A DNA stretch of 11,273 nt, taken from positions 1 to 11,273 of the forward strand of contig CANRIY010000047.1 of the NCBI GenBank assembly GCA_947630775.1, in the 5' to 3' direction. The first letter of the stretch is position 1. The number at the start of each line of letters is the position of its first letter. The notes beneath the pieces are model-generated. The model searched no databases. It was not told the DNA's origin and worked only from the letters and a program-made list of their open reading frames with translations. This document shows, piece by piece, positions 5,677 through 11,273 of the stretch. Both the position numbers and the translations under genes were made by a program. The DNA is from an uncultured Clostridia bacterium. GTDB lineage: Bacteria > Bacillota > Clostridia > Christensenellales > Borkfalkiaceae.

Positions 5677-7050
5677 ATGAAAAAGTTCGGAATTTTGGCG
5701 GTTTCACTTGCCGCGGCGTTTGCGCTCGGGCTGTGCGGGGCGTGCGGCGACAATCAAAAAGAAGAGAACGGCGGGCACGATCCTGCGGACAGCGCAAAAT
5801 TTACGATGACGAAGGAGACCGATCTTCGTTCGCTCACGTCCGACGAGGTGACGGAAGAGGAGTGGAAGGCGGTATTTGCGGCGGAAAAGTTCGACAATTT
5901 CCTCTTAGCATATACGTACGATACTTCCTACGAGGACGCGTACGTCGAGGGCGCGTTCGACGGAAAAAAAGCGGATTTCTCGATGTATTATATTTTGGAC
6001 GGCGAAAAAATGCTCGGGCAACACATGCTGATGTCGGAAACGGACGGGGAGGTTTCGGCATGGAATGAGATCGATGGCGAATTGGTCTTTGACGGGGACG
6101 ACTATACCCCCGAAAGCGGAGAGATCCCCTATTCGTACCGCGCTTTTATTCTCGCGCTGAAAGAGAAGTATTCCTCTTTCGTATATGACGCGGCCAAGAA
6201 GTGCTATACGACGACGGAAGCGGTGTTTCTTTCCGAAGGGACGACGGGCGTTATCATTAAGGACGGCGTACTCTGCGGTATTTGGGTGGATGTGTTGAAG
6301 GAGGAAGGACGTCCCGAACTCGGGACATCTGCTGTGGATGTCATCGTCTATGATTTCGGCAAGGCGAGCGTGACGTTTGACGTCGGAGAACATGAGCACA
6401 TCACGCTCACGGAGGATACCGATTTTGAGGCGCTCGTTTCCGATCGGGTGACGGAAGAGGAGTGGAGAGCGATCTTTTCCGATAAAACATTCAAGAACGT
6501 GACTTTGAAAGAGACAAGGGGCAGCAACGAGGAGGCTTCATACATGCTGAGCGATTGTACGGATACGCGTTTCAGTTATGATGTGGCGTCGGGAGATTAC
6601 GAAACATGCGTGCTCTACGAGAATGGGATCCAAACGATGTACATGGGGGTCGGCGGGCAATGGCAATATGTGCAGCAGGAGATAACGCCGGAAGAACTCG
6701 AAGAGTCGAGTCAGGACTTCTTCCATTTTACTTACATTGCGATCGATCTGTCCGGTTATTACAAGGACTTTACCTATGACGAGGAGCGCGGCTCCTATTG
6801 CTATGAAGCGCCCGAGGGCTCGGAAGGCATCAAAGTCGCGTCATCGCCCTTCGAGTATATGCAAAAACATCTGGAATCCATAGAGATCAAATTCAAGGAA
6901 GGCCGCCTCGCGTATCTTCGTTGGAAAAACTATTCGACGTCTGCCGATGGCGAGAGAGTGCTCATGAATGACGTCCGCGATTACTATTACGATTACGGCA
7001 AGACGAAGGTCGTCCCGCCCGAGAACGCTTCTCCCTATCCCGAGGGCTGA
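5677..7050 (+). CDS. two-module surface lipoprotein, 457 aa
   Basis: This is a predicted lipoprotein of unknown function. Residues 1-23 form a signal peptide ending LCGAC, with C23 the likely lipid anchor. Two modules follow, about 45-235 and 243-447. Both begin TD[LF]xxLxSDxVTEEEW[KR]A (49-65 and 248-264) and run to a Y-D-[FY]-G-K motif (225-229 and 439-443); the second is followed by the tail VVPPENASPYPEG. Module 2 is very close to the single module of the next gene at its edges but not in its centre (about 283-345). The signal-peptide coding bases (5677-5751) match those at 7149-7223 in 70 of 75 positions. AAGGAG lies 10 nt before ATG. Expression may depend on the G8-spacer promoter. No enzyme motif is seen. 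Confidence 0.92.
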   Translation: MKKFGILAVSLAAAFALGLCGACGDNQKEENGGHDPADSAKFTMTKETDLRSLTSDEVTEEEWKAVFAAEKFDNFLLAYTYDTSYEDAYVEGAFDGKKADFSMYYILDGEKMLGQHMLMSETDGEVSAWNEIDGELVFDGDDYTPESGEIPYSYRAFILALKEKYSSFVYDAAKKCYTTTEAVFLSEGTTGVIIKDGVLCGIWVDVLKEEGRPELGTSAVDVIVYDFGKASVTFDVGEHEHITLTEDTDFEALVSDRVTEEEWRAIFSDKTFKNVTLKETRGSNEEASYMLSDCTDTRFSYDVASGDYETCVLYENGIQTMYMGVGGQWQYVQQEITPEELEESSQDFFHFTYIAIDLSGYYKDFTYDEERGSYCYEAPEGSEGIKVASSPFEYMQKHLESIEIKFKEGRLAYLRWKNYSTSADGERVLMNDVRDYYYDYGKTKVVPPENASPYPEG

Positions 7051-7086
7051 TCAGGCCACGCATAAAAACCGTCCTGCGCAGAAAGC

Positions 7087-7115
7087 TTGACTTCTGACCG
7101 TAGGTTAGATATCAT
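7087..7115 (+). promoter_or_regulatory. promoter of the 308-aa lipoprotein gene
   Basis: TTGACT (7087-7092) and TATCAT (7110-7115) are 17 bp apart in the 98-bp gap between two lipoprotein genes. AAGGAG (7136-7141) follows, 7 nt before ATG 7149. The gap shows no clear terminator for the upstream gene, so read-through is possible as well. Confidence 0.65.
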
Positions 7116-7148
7116 AAAGATGAATCACGAGAACTAAGGAGATCAAAA

Positions 7149-8075
7149 ATGAAAAAGTTCGGAATTTTGGCAGTCTCGCTTGCCGCGACGTTTGCGCTCG
7201 GGCTGTGCGGGGCGTGCGGAGACACGCATGAGCACACATTTTCCCAAGATTGGTCGAGCGACGCAACCGATCATTGGCATGCGGCGACCTGCGGGCATGA
7301 CGAGGTCTCGGAGAAAAATGCGCATACCATGTTTGCGGGAAAGTGCACCGTCTGCGGCTATGAACAGGAGTGCACGCTCACGGAGAATACCGATTTTGAG
7401 GCGCTCATTTCCGATCGGGTGACGGAAGAGGAGTGGAGAGCGATCTATTCCGAAGAGAAATTCAAGAACGTGACTTTGAGAGAGACGCGCGGCGACATCG
7501 GAGGCGCGGACGACCAACGCGCAAAAATGTATCTCGACTGGGAGGAGACACGTATGACTCTGGAAGGGCGTTTCAATATGTTGTCTGTGGCCACCATTCC
7601 GACGCCGGACGGGGAGTACGATGCTGTTGGAGGCCACATGATCGAGGACGGCCTCTGCACGGAGTATCAAACCTTTGACAAGCAGACCTATTATATGCAA
7701 GACGGGTTTACGCCGGAAAAATTGGCGGAGTGGGAGGAATATATGATGTTGGACGGGGAGTATTCCTTCTTCTATGCGACTCTGATTGCGACGGATTTTT
7801 CCGATTATTACAAAGAGTTTACCTATAACGAGGAGCTCGGCGCATATCTTTATGAAGCGCCCGAGGGGTCGGACGGCTTAAAGTTCAGATTTACAGCCTG
7901 CGACGGGATGGGAACGAACTTGAAATATGTAGAGCTTAAATTTACAGAGGGACGCGTCGCGTATGTCCATTGGAGGAGTGATAACATTTCGAAAGACGTC
8001 TATCATTGTTATTACGACTACGGCAAGACGAAAGTTGTCCCGCCCGAGAACGCTTTGCCCTATCCCGAGGGTTGA
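7149..8075 (+). CDS. single-module surface lipoprotein with His/Cys segment, 308 aa
   Basis: This is a predicted lipoprotein paralogous to the preceding gene, with nearly the same signal peptide (MKKFGILAVSLAATFALGLC, likely anchor C23). Residues 27-71 carry a His/Cys-rich segment: HEHTF, W35, DHWH (41-44), CGH (48-50), H59, CTVCGYE (66-72). This resembles the short repeats found in many surface proteins of Bacillota and Bacteroidota and could bind a metal; that role is not established. One module follows (about 80-296), opening TDFEALISDRVTEEEWRA and closing CYYDYGKTKVVPPE with the tail NALPYPEG. Its centre (about 115-195) is unlike the paralogue. It has its own promoter and AAGGAG site. No terminator is visible before the downstream repeats. 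Confidence 0.92.
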   Translation: MKKFGILAVSLAATFALGLCGACGDTHEHTFSQDWSSDATDHWHAATCGHDEVSEKNAHTMFAGKCTVCGYEQECTLTENTDFEALISDRVTEEEWRAIYSEEKFKNVTLRETRGDIGGADDQRAKMYLDWEETRMTLEGRFNMLSVATIPTPDGEYDAVGGHMIEDGLCTEYQTFDKQTYYMQDGFTPEKLAEWEEYMMLDGEYSFFYATLIATDFSDYYKEFTYNEELGAYLYEAPEGSDGLKFRFTACDGMGTNLKYVELKFTEGRVAYVHWRSDNISKDVYHCYYDYGKTKVVPPENALPYPEG

Positions 8076-8140
8076 AAAAACAGCCGCGCCGCCCCTGAGA
8101 GGGGAGCCGAGAGAACCCCTCAGTCACGCAAGGGCAGGCG

Positions 8141-8264
8141 GCGTCATCCTGAGCCGAAAAGGCTATACGCAGTCCGATGAGTAATTCCGCGAAGGATCCC
8201 GAAGATCCAGTCCGAACTTTCATCCTCGGGATTGCTTCGACTACGCTCAGGGTCAGAATGACGC
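8141..8264. repeat. 124-bp inverted-repeat (MITE-like) element
   Basis: The ends GCGTCATCCTGA (8141-8152) and TCAGAATGACGC (8253-8264) pair at 11 of 12 positions. Inside, GAAGGATCCCGAAG (near 8193) and CCTCGGGATTGCTTC (near 8224) form a second inverted pair. The TTCGACTACGCTCAG piece is shared with the module at 9023-9055. Sequence at 8080-8140 before it holds CCCCTGAGAGGGG and CCCCTCAGTCACGC fragments of other modules. Confidence 0.65.
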
Positions 8265-8322
8265 GGGGCAAGGGGAGCCGAGGGAGTGAATGGTAAATTT
8301 TCCGAATTGCCCCTAAAATCCT

Positions 8323-8351
8323 TTGACTTATTCTCCGAAATATGCTATCCT
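8323..8351 (+). promoter_or_regulatory. rpsO promoter
   Basis: TTGACT (8323-8328) and TATCCT (8346-8351) are 17 bp apart, with an extended -10 TGC (8343-8345) directly in front. Expected start is near 8358. It is the only good promoter between the last lipoprotein gene and rpsO. Confidence 0.75.
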
Positions 8352-8360
8352 ATGTTTGAC

Positions 8361-8422
8361 GTACGCGAGGAATTGCGCTCTCCACGCTATTCTTGGCGTA
8401 ACGCAACACATTCCATAGGAGG
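8361..8422 (+). promoter_or_regulatory. structured rpsO leader, candidate S15 autoregulatory RNA
   Basis: The leader can fold into one long nested stem: GGAA (8369-8372) with TTCC (8411-8414), TTGCG (8373-8377) with CGCAA (8402-8406), and ACGC (8384-8387) with GCGT (8396-8399). AGGAGG (8417-8422) lies just after the base of the stem, 10 nt before the start codon. S15 is known to repress its own mRNA through leader structures in several bacteria; that this leader does so is inference. Confidence 0.5.
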
Positions 8423-8432
8423 ATAAACGCAA

Positions 8433-8687
8433 ATGGAAAAGCAAGAAATCATCGCAAAGTATGCCCAGCACGAGGGGGACACGGGTTCGCCCGAAGTTCA
8501 GATCGCGCTCCTCACCGAACGCATCAACCACCTCAACGAGCACCTCAAGATCCACAAGCAGGACAATCACTCCCGCCGCGGGCTCTTGAAGATGGTCGGT
8601 AAGCGCCGCGGGCTCTTGGACTATCTCAAAGCGAAGGATATCGAGCGTTACAGAGCCATTGTCGAACAGCTCGGGCTTCGTAAATAA
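8433..8687 (+). CDS. rpsO: 30S ribosomal protein S15
   Basis: This is ribosomal protein S15, a primary 16S rRNA-binding protein of the small-subunit platform that also forms a bridge to the large subunit. At 84 residues it is a few residues shorter at the N terminus than the usual 88-89. Family signatures are present in order: HEGDTGSPEVQIALLTERI (14-32), LKIHKQDNHSRRGLLKMVGKR, then RRGLLDYLKAKD. The start at 8433 is fixed by AGGAGG 10 nt upstream. It has its own promoter and terminator, so it is transcribed alone here. In many bacteria pnp follows directly; here pnp is the next gene but lies 1.1 kb away. Confidence 0.99.
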   Translation: MEKQEIIAKYAQHEGDTGSPEVQIALLTERINHLNEHLKIHKQDNHSRRGLLKMVGKRRGLLDYLKAKDIERYRAIVEQLGLRK

Positions 8688-8694
8688 CGAACAG

Positions 8695-8723
8695 AAAGGG
8701 CGGGTTTTTTGCCGCCCTTTTTT
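8695..8723 (+). terminator. intrinsic terminator of rpsO
   Basis: AAAGGGCGG (8695-8703) pairs with CCGCCCTTT (8712-8720) around an 8-nt GTTTTTTG loop, and a run of six T (8718-8723) overlaps the stem end. It starts 8 bases after the stop codon. Confidence 0.9.
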
Positions 8724-8730
8724 GCGCATT

Positions 8731-8790
8731 TCGCTCGATTTCTTTTGAGCTCGCGCCTTGTCGGCGCGAGCGCAAAACAAATACGAGCGA
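8731..8790. repeat. 60-bp hairpin with TCGCTCG arms, compact copy
   Basis: The left arm TCGCTCGATTTCTTTTG (8731-8747) and right arm CAAAACAAATACGAGCGA (8773-8790) enclose a perfect inner stem CTCGCGCC (8750-8757), TTGTC, GGCGCGAG (8763-8770). The same arms at 96-114 and 241-260 hold a different insert. The block starts 7 bases after the rpsO terminator. Confidence 0.75.
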
Positions 8791-8838
8791 GGGGTTAAGA
8801 CTTCTGCCTTGTAGTACGATTCGGCCGTCCCGTTTCTG

Positions 8839-8922
8839 TTTCACACGACATTAAGGTTCCCGTAGGGTACCAAATGGGGGCGTGCAGCGGCGGGAGACCC
8901 GCCTCGCACCGTGATTGGGAAC
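8839..8922 (+). repeat. two-hairpin repeat module, copy X3
   Basis: It keeps the frame TGTTTCACACGACATTAA - hairpin - AAATGGGGG - hairpin - GTGATTGGGAAC of copies X1 and X2 but both stems are new. Hairpin 1 is GGTTCCC (8855-8861), GTA, GGGTACC (8865-8871) with one T-T mismatch. Hairpin 2 is outer GTGC/GCAC (8882-8885, 8906-8909) and inner GGCGGG (8889-8894), AGA, CCCGCC (8898-8903). Confidence 0.8.
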
Positions 8923-8939
8923 GAAGGGCAGACTCTCTG

Positions 8940-9008
8940 AACATGCCCCCTCCCGAGGAACGTAGTCCGCGACATGCCCCCTCCCAAGGAGGGGGGTAGG
9001 GGGGTGGG
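8940..9008 (+). repeat. G-rich hairpin module, truncated plus full copy
   Basis: A partial copy (8940-8957, ACATGCCCCCTCCCGAGG) is followed by a full one at 8971-9008: CCCCCTCC (8977-8984), CAA, GGAGGGGG (8988-8995), then G6 (8999-9004) and G3 (9006-9008). It matches 406-443 apart from the loop. Confidence 0.7.
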
Positions 9009-9022
9009 CAACGGTTCTGATT

Positions 9023-9148
9023 ACGTCATGCTGAGCGTAGTCGAAGCATCACCTTATGATAATGCGGTGCCCTTTCGACAGAGCTACTTCGCGCCAAGGG
9101 CGGCGCCCGTGCCGCGCTTAGTGCAATAGAATGCGCGCGGGGCAGGGT
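9023..9148 (-). repeat. inverted block: TTCGAC hairpin and Y module, copy 3
   Basis: Read on the - strand this block parallels 484-616. The small hairpin has ATGC (9028-9031) with GCAT (9046-9049), replacing the ATGG/CCAT of the other copies. The Y part has CCGCGC (9112-9117) with GCGCGG (9135-9140) and a tip GCGCC (9091-9095) with GGCGC (9102-9106). The linker GTGACGTGATTTGGAACGAC follows. Confidence 0.75.
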
Positions 9149-9163
9149 GACGTGATTTGGAAC

Positions 9164-9222
9164 GACACCCCCTCAGTCGCGCAAAGGCGCGCGACAGCGT
9201 CTCGCGCGGGTAGCACCCCGCG
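9164..9222 (+). repeat. CACCCCCTCAGTC module, copy Z3
   Basis: First stem GTCGCGC (9176-9182), 6-nt loop, GCGCGAC (9189-9195); second stem CGCGGG (9205-9210), TAGCAC, CCCGCG (9217-9222). Copies Z1 and Z2 have other bases in the first stem but keep pairing. Confidence 0.75.
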
Positions 9223-9248
9223 TAACTTCGCGCCCGAGATGTCTCGAC

Positions 9249-9387
9249 AAGCTACTTCGCACTTCGTGCTCGTGCCGCCCTTGGTGCACAATAGAAGTGC
9301 GGGCGGGGCGACATGACAACGGGCGCTACTTCGCGGGCGGTGCCCGCTCGTGCCGTGCTTAGTGTAATAAGAATGCGCACGGGGCGT
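9249..9387 (-). repeat. two tandem Y modules, copies 4 and 5
   Basis: Copy 4 (9249-9312) has stem CCGCCC (9275-9280) with GGGCGG (9301-9306) and tip GCAC (9259-9262), TTC, GTGC (9266-9269). Copy 5 (9325-9387) has stem CCGTGC (9353-9358) with GCACGG (9377-9382) and tip GCGGGC (9333-9338), GGT, GCCCGC (9342-9347). Both lie in opposite orientation to the copies at 148-210 and 498-560. Confidence 0.75.
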
Positions 9388-9429
9388 GCCGCCCTTTGAC
9401 GGCAAAAGAACGTGCGGGCGGGGCGGTCA

Positions 9430-9511
9430 GCATTTGCCCGAAACATATGGGCAAATGCCAAGAAAATTTTGCGCCAAAGATTATCAATTTTTGGCAGAAT
9501 GCAAAATTTTC
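9430..9511 (+). repeat. double-hairpin H module, copy 2
   Basis: First hairpin GCATTTGCCC (9430-9439) with GGGCAAATGC (9449-9458). Second hairpin GAAAATTTTGC (9462-9472) with GCAAAATTTTC (9501-9511), enclosing GCCAAAG (9473-9479) with TTTTGGC (9489-9495). The C-to-T change relative to copy 1 leaves a G-T (G-U in RNA) pair. A CCCCTCAAGGGGG hairpin and R1 follow, as in copy 1. Confidence 0.8.
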
Positions 9512-9538
9512 CCCTCAAGGGGGCAGCAAGGGAGCAGT

Positions 9539-9634
9539 CCTCATCCCGAGGCGAAGCCGAGCGGATCTCATAGACCCACGGGCGTCCGTACTTACGAGGG
9601 GATTCACTCGCCCCTTGCGGGGCTCGGAATGAGG
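9539..9634. repeat. 96-bp element R1, copy c
   Basis: Inverted ends CCTCATCCCGAG and CTCGGAATGAGG pair at 11 of 12 positions. It differs from copy a at 3 and copy b at about 4 positions, so it is a recent or actively homogenised repeat. Confidence 0.85.
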
Positions 9635-9681
9635 CTCTCTCGGCACCCCTCGTAGGGTCCTTCCTTGGGATGGCGGGAAAA

Positions 9682-9756
9682 GGCGCAAAAAGGGCGCCGA
9701 GACGGCCCGAGGCGCCAAAAGCATCAAACAAGAAAATCGCTCCCGCGGTCACGGGA
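9682..9756 (+). promoter_or_regulatory. hairpin-rich region before pnp, possible leader
   Basis: GGCGCC at 9693-9698 and 9711-9716 can pair, and TCCCG (9741-9745) can pair with CGGGA (9752-9756). On the - strand the first hairpin is followed by TTTTT, so it may instead stop transcription coming from pnp's side. PNPase represses its own mRNA through leader hairpins in some bacteria; relevance here is a guess. No convincing promoter for pnp was found between 8724 and 9799. Confidence 0.3.
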
Positions 9757-9799
9757 TCACGGGGCAAAGAAATCAAGGAGTTAAGGAGAAAGAGAAACA

Positions 9800-11273
9800 A
9801 TGACACCAAACTACAAAGAATTTAAGCTGTCTGTCGGTGGCAGAGAGGTCACCGTAGAGACGGGCAAGTATGCGGAGCAGACGAACGGCCACTGCGTCGT
9901 CCGCTGCGGCGAGACTGCCGTCATGGTCAACGTCTGCATGTCGGCGACTCCCCGCGAGGGCATCGACTTCTTCCCTCTTCAGGTGGATTATGAAGAGAAG
10001 ATGTACGCGGTCGGCAAGATCCCGGGCGGATTCAAACGCAGAGAGGGCAGAGCGTCCGATAAGGCGATCCTCACCGCCCGCCTCATCGACAGACCCCTGC
10101 GTCCGCTCTTCCCGAAGGGGCTCTTCAACGACGTCGTCGTCACGGCGACAGCCCTTTCCGTCGAACCCGACGTTGCGCCCGAGCCCCTCGCCATGATCGG
10201 CTCCTCCATCGCCCTCGCCATTTCCGACATTCCGTGGGCGGGCCCGACGGGTTCCGTCGTCGTGGGACTCGTGGACGGCCAGTACGTCATCAATCCCGAC
10301 GCCGCCCAGCGCGAGAAGAGCACCATCCACCTCAATCTTGCGGGCACCAAGGACGCCATTCTCATGATCGAAGCGGGCGCGAACGAGGTCACGAACGACG
10401 AGATGGTCGGCGCGATCATGTTCGGACAAGCCGAGATCGCCAAGATCTGCCTTCAGATCGAGAATGAGATCGTTCCCGCGGTCGGCAAGGCAAAGAAGGA
10501 GATCGAGCTCTACCACATTCCCGAAGAGATCGACGCAGCCGTCCGCGCATATGCGAGCGAAAAGCTCGACTGGGCGCTCGACACCTTTGACCGTCAAGAG
10601 AGGCAGTCCCGTCAGGATCAGGTCGGCGCGGAAGTTCTGGAACACTTCAAGGATATCTATCCCGATAACACCCGTGAGATCAACGATTCCATCTATTATC
10701 TGACGAAGGAGAAGGTCCGCGCAAAGATCTTCGATAAGGGCATCCGCCCCGACGGCAGAGGCCTCAAAGACATTCGTCCCATCTGGTGCGAGAGGAGCGT
10801 CCTGCCCCGTGCGCACGGCTCGGCAGTCTTCACCCGCGGCCAGACGCAGACCCTCACGACCTGCACGCTCGATATGCTCGCCGCGGCGCAGAAGTTGGAA
10901 GGCCTCGACGACGAGACAGAGAAGCGCTACATGCACCAATACAACTTCCCCGGCTACTGCACGGGTGAAGCGAAGGCGCTCCGCAGCCCCGGCAGGCGCG
11001 AGATCGGCCACGGCGCCCTTGCAGAGCGTGCGCTCGAGCCCGTCATTCCTTCTAAAGAAGAATTCCCGTATGCGATCCGCGTCGTCAACGACATCCTTTC
11101 GTCCAACGGTTCGAGCTCGATGGCTTCCGTCTGCGGCTCGACGATGGCGCTCATGGACGCCGGCGTTCCGATCAAGGCTCCCGTTGCGGGCGTCGCGATG
11201 GGACTCATCAAGAATCAGGAGACGGGCGAATTCCGCGTCATGACCGATATCCAAGGGCTTGAAGACTTCCTCG
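9800..11273 (+). CDS. pnp: polynucleotide phosphorylase, 5' part (runs off the window)
   Basis: PNPase is a 3'-to-5' exoribonuclease that degrades RNA with phosphate, releasing nucleoside diphosphates, and is a core factor in mRNA decay. The first 491 codons of about 700 are present. The first RNase PH domain carries GGFKRREGR (77-85) and LIDRPLRPLFPKG (95-107). The helical linker domain spans about 150-300. The second RNase PH domain opens at GIRPDGRGLKDIRP (314-327) and includes SPGRREIGHGALAERAL (396-412) and SSNGSSSMASVCGST (434-448). The window ends at GLEDFL, where the first catalytic Asp (489) is present; the second one, and the KH and S1 RNA-binding domains expected at the C terminus, lie beyond the edge. 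Tandem ribosome sites AGGAG (9776-9780) and AAGGAG (9783-9788) precede ATG 9800. Confidence 0.99.
   Translation, partial: MTPNYKEFKLSVGGREVTVETGKYAEQTNGHCVVRCGETAVMVNVCMSATPREGIDFFPLQVDYEEKMYAVGKIPGGFKRREGRASDKAILTARLIDRPLRPLFPKGLFNDVVVTATALSVEPDVAPEPLAMIGSSIALAISDIPWAGPTGSVVVGLVDGQYVINPDAAQREKSTIHLNLAGTKDAILMIEAGANEVTNDEMVGAIMFGQAEIAKICLQIENEIVPAVGKAKKEIELYHIPEEIDAAVRAYASEKLDWALDTFDRQERQSRQDQVGAEVLEHFKDIYPDNTREINDSIYYLTKEKVRAKIFDKGIRPDGRGLKDIRPIWCERSVLPRAHGSAVFTRGQTQTLTTCTLDMLAAAQKLEGLDDETEKRYMHQYNFPGYCTGEAKALRSPGRREIGHGALAERALEPVIPSKEEFPYAIRVVNDILSSNGSSSMASVCGSTMALMDAGVPIKAPVAGVAMGLIKNQETGEFRVMTDIQGLEDFL

Noticed and set aside
1..9660. CRISPR array
   Set aside because: Repeats are of several families, variable spacing and orientation, with no regular repeat-spacer pattern and no cas genes.
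9773..11254. Long - strand reading frame of 493 codons opposite pnp
   Set aside because: Shadow of pnp, whose + frame has unmistakable PNPase motifs but runs off the window without a stop.

Overview
The window looks like chromosomal DNA of a moderately GC-rich, anaerobic member of the Bacillota, probably an uncultured Clostridia lineage. This is inferred from a HemZ-type radical-SAM gene, strong AAGGAG/AGGAGG ribosome sites, TTGACN-17-TATNAT promoters, short Gram-positive lipoprotein signals and the rpsO/pnp pair. No taxon-defining rRNA is present. All convincing genes are on the + strand.

Layout: 1-1081 is non-coding and almost entirely repeat modules. 1082-2488 is hemZ. 2576-3028 encodes a small FxLYD-domain lipoprotein with its own consensus promoter. 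3157-5094, 5677-7050 and 7149-8075 are three adjacent, related lipoprotein genes. Between them they carry six copies of a roughly 160-200-residue module that starts with a Trp-containing segment and ends in a DYG[KT]T motif. 5095-5676 is intergenic: a hairpin terminator candidate, about 320 bp of repeat modules, then a promoter whose spacer contains a G8 run. 8076-8432 holds repeats followed by the rpsO promoter and a foldable leader. 8433-8687 is rpsO with a clear intrinsic terminator. 8688-9799 is over 1 kb of repeat modules between rpsO and pnp, genes that are usually adjacent. 9800 to the end is the first 491 codons of pnp.

The hemZ gene is a metabolic gene in the HemN superfamily. The four lipoprotein genes make up a cell-surface locus of unknown job, each with its own promoter or promoter candidate, so they appear to be independent transcription units. 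rpsO and pnp are housekeeping translation and RNA-decay genes.

The most unusual content is outside the genes. The intergenic DNA is a mosaic of about ten short families of hairpin modules, on both strands, joined by a recurring linker resembling GACGTRATTNNGAAYGACACC. In several families the copies differ in stem sequence but keep base pairing, which is the signature of a conserved fold. The second notable point is the G8 tract between -35 and -10 of the 5677 lipoprotein gene, a layout known from phase-variable promoters. No transposase, integrase, CRISPR array, tRNA or rRNA was found.
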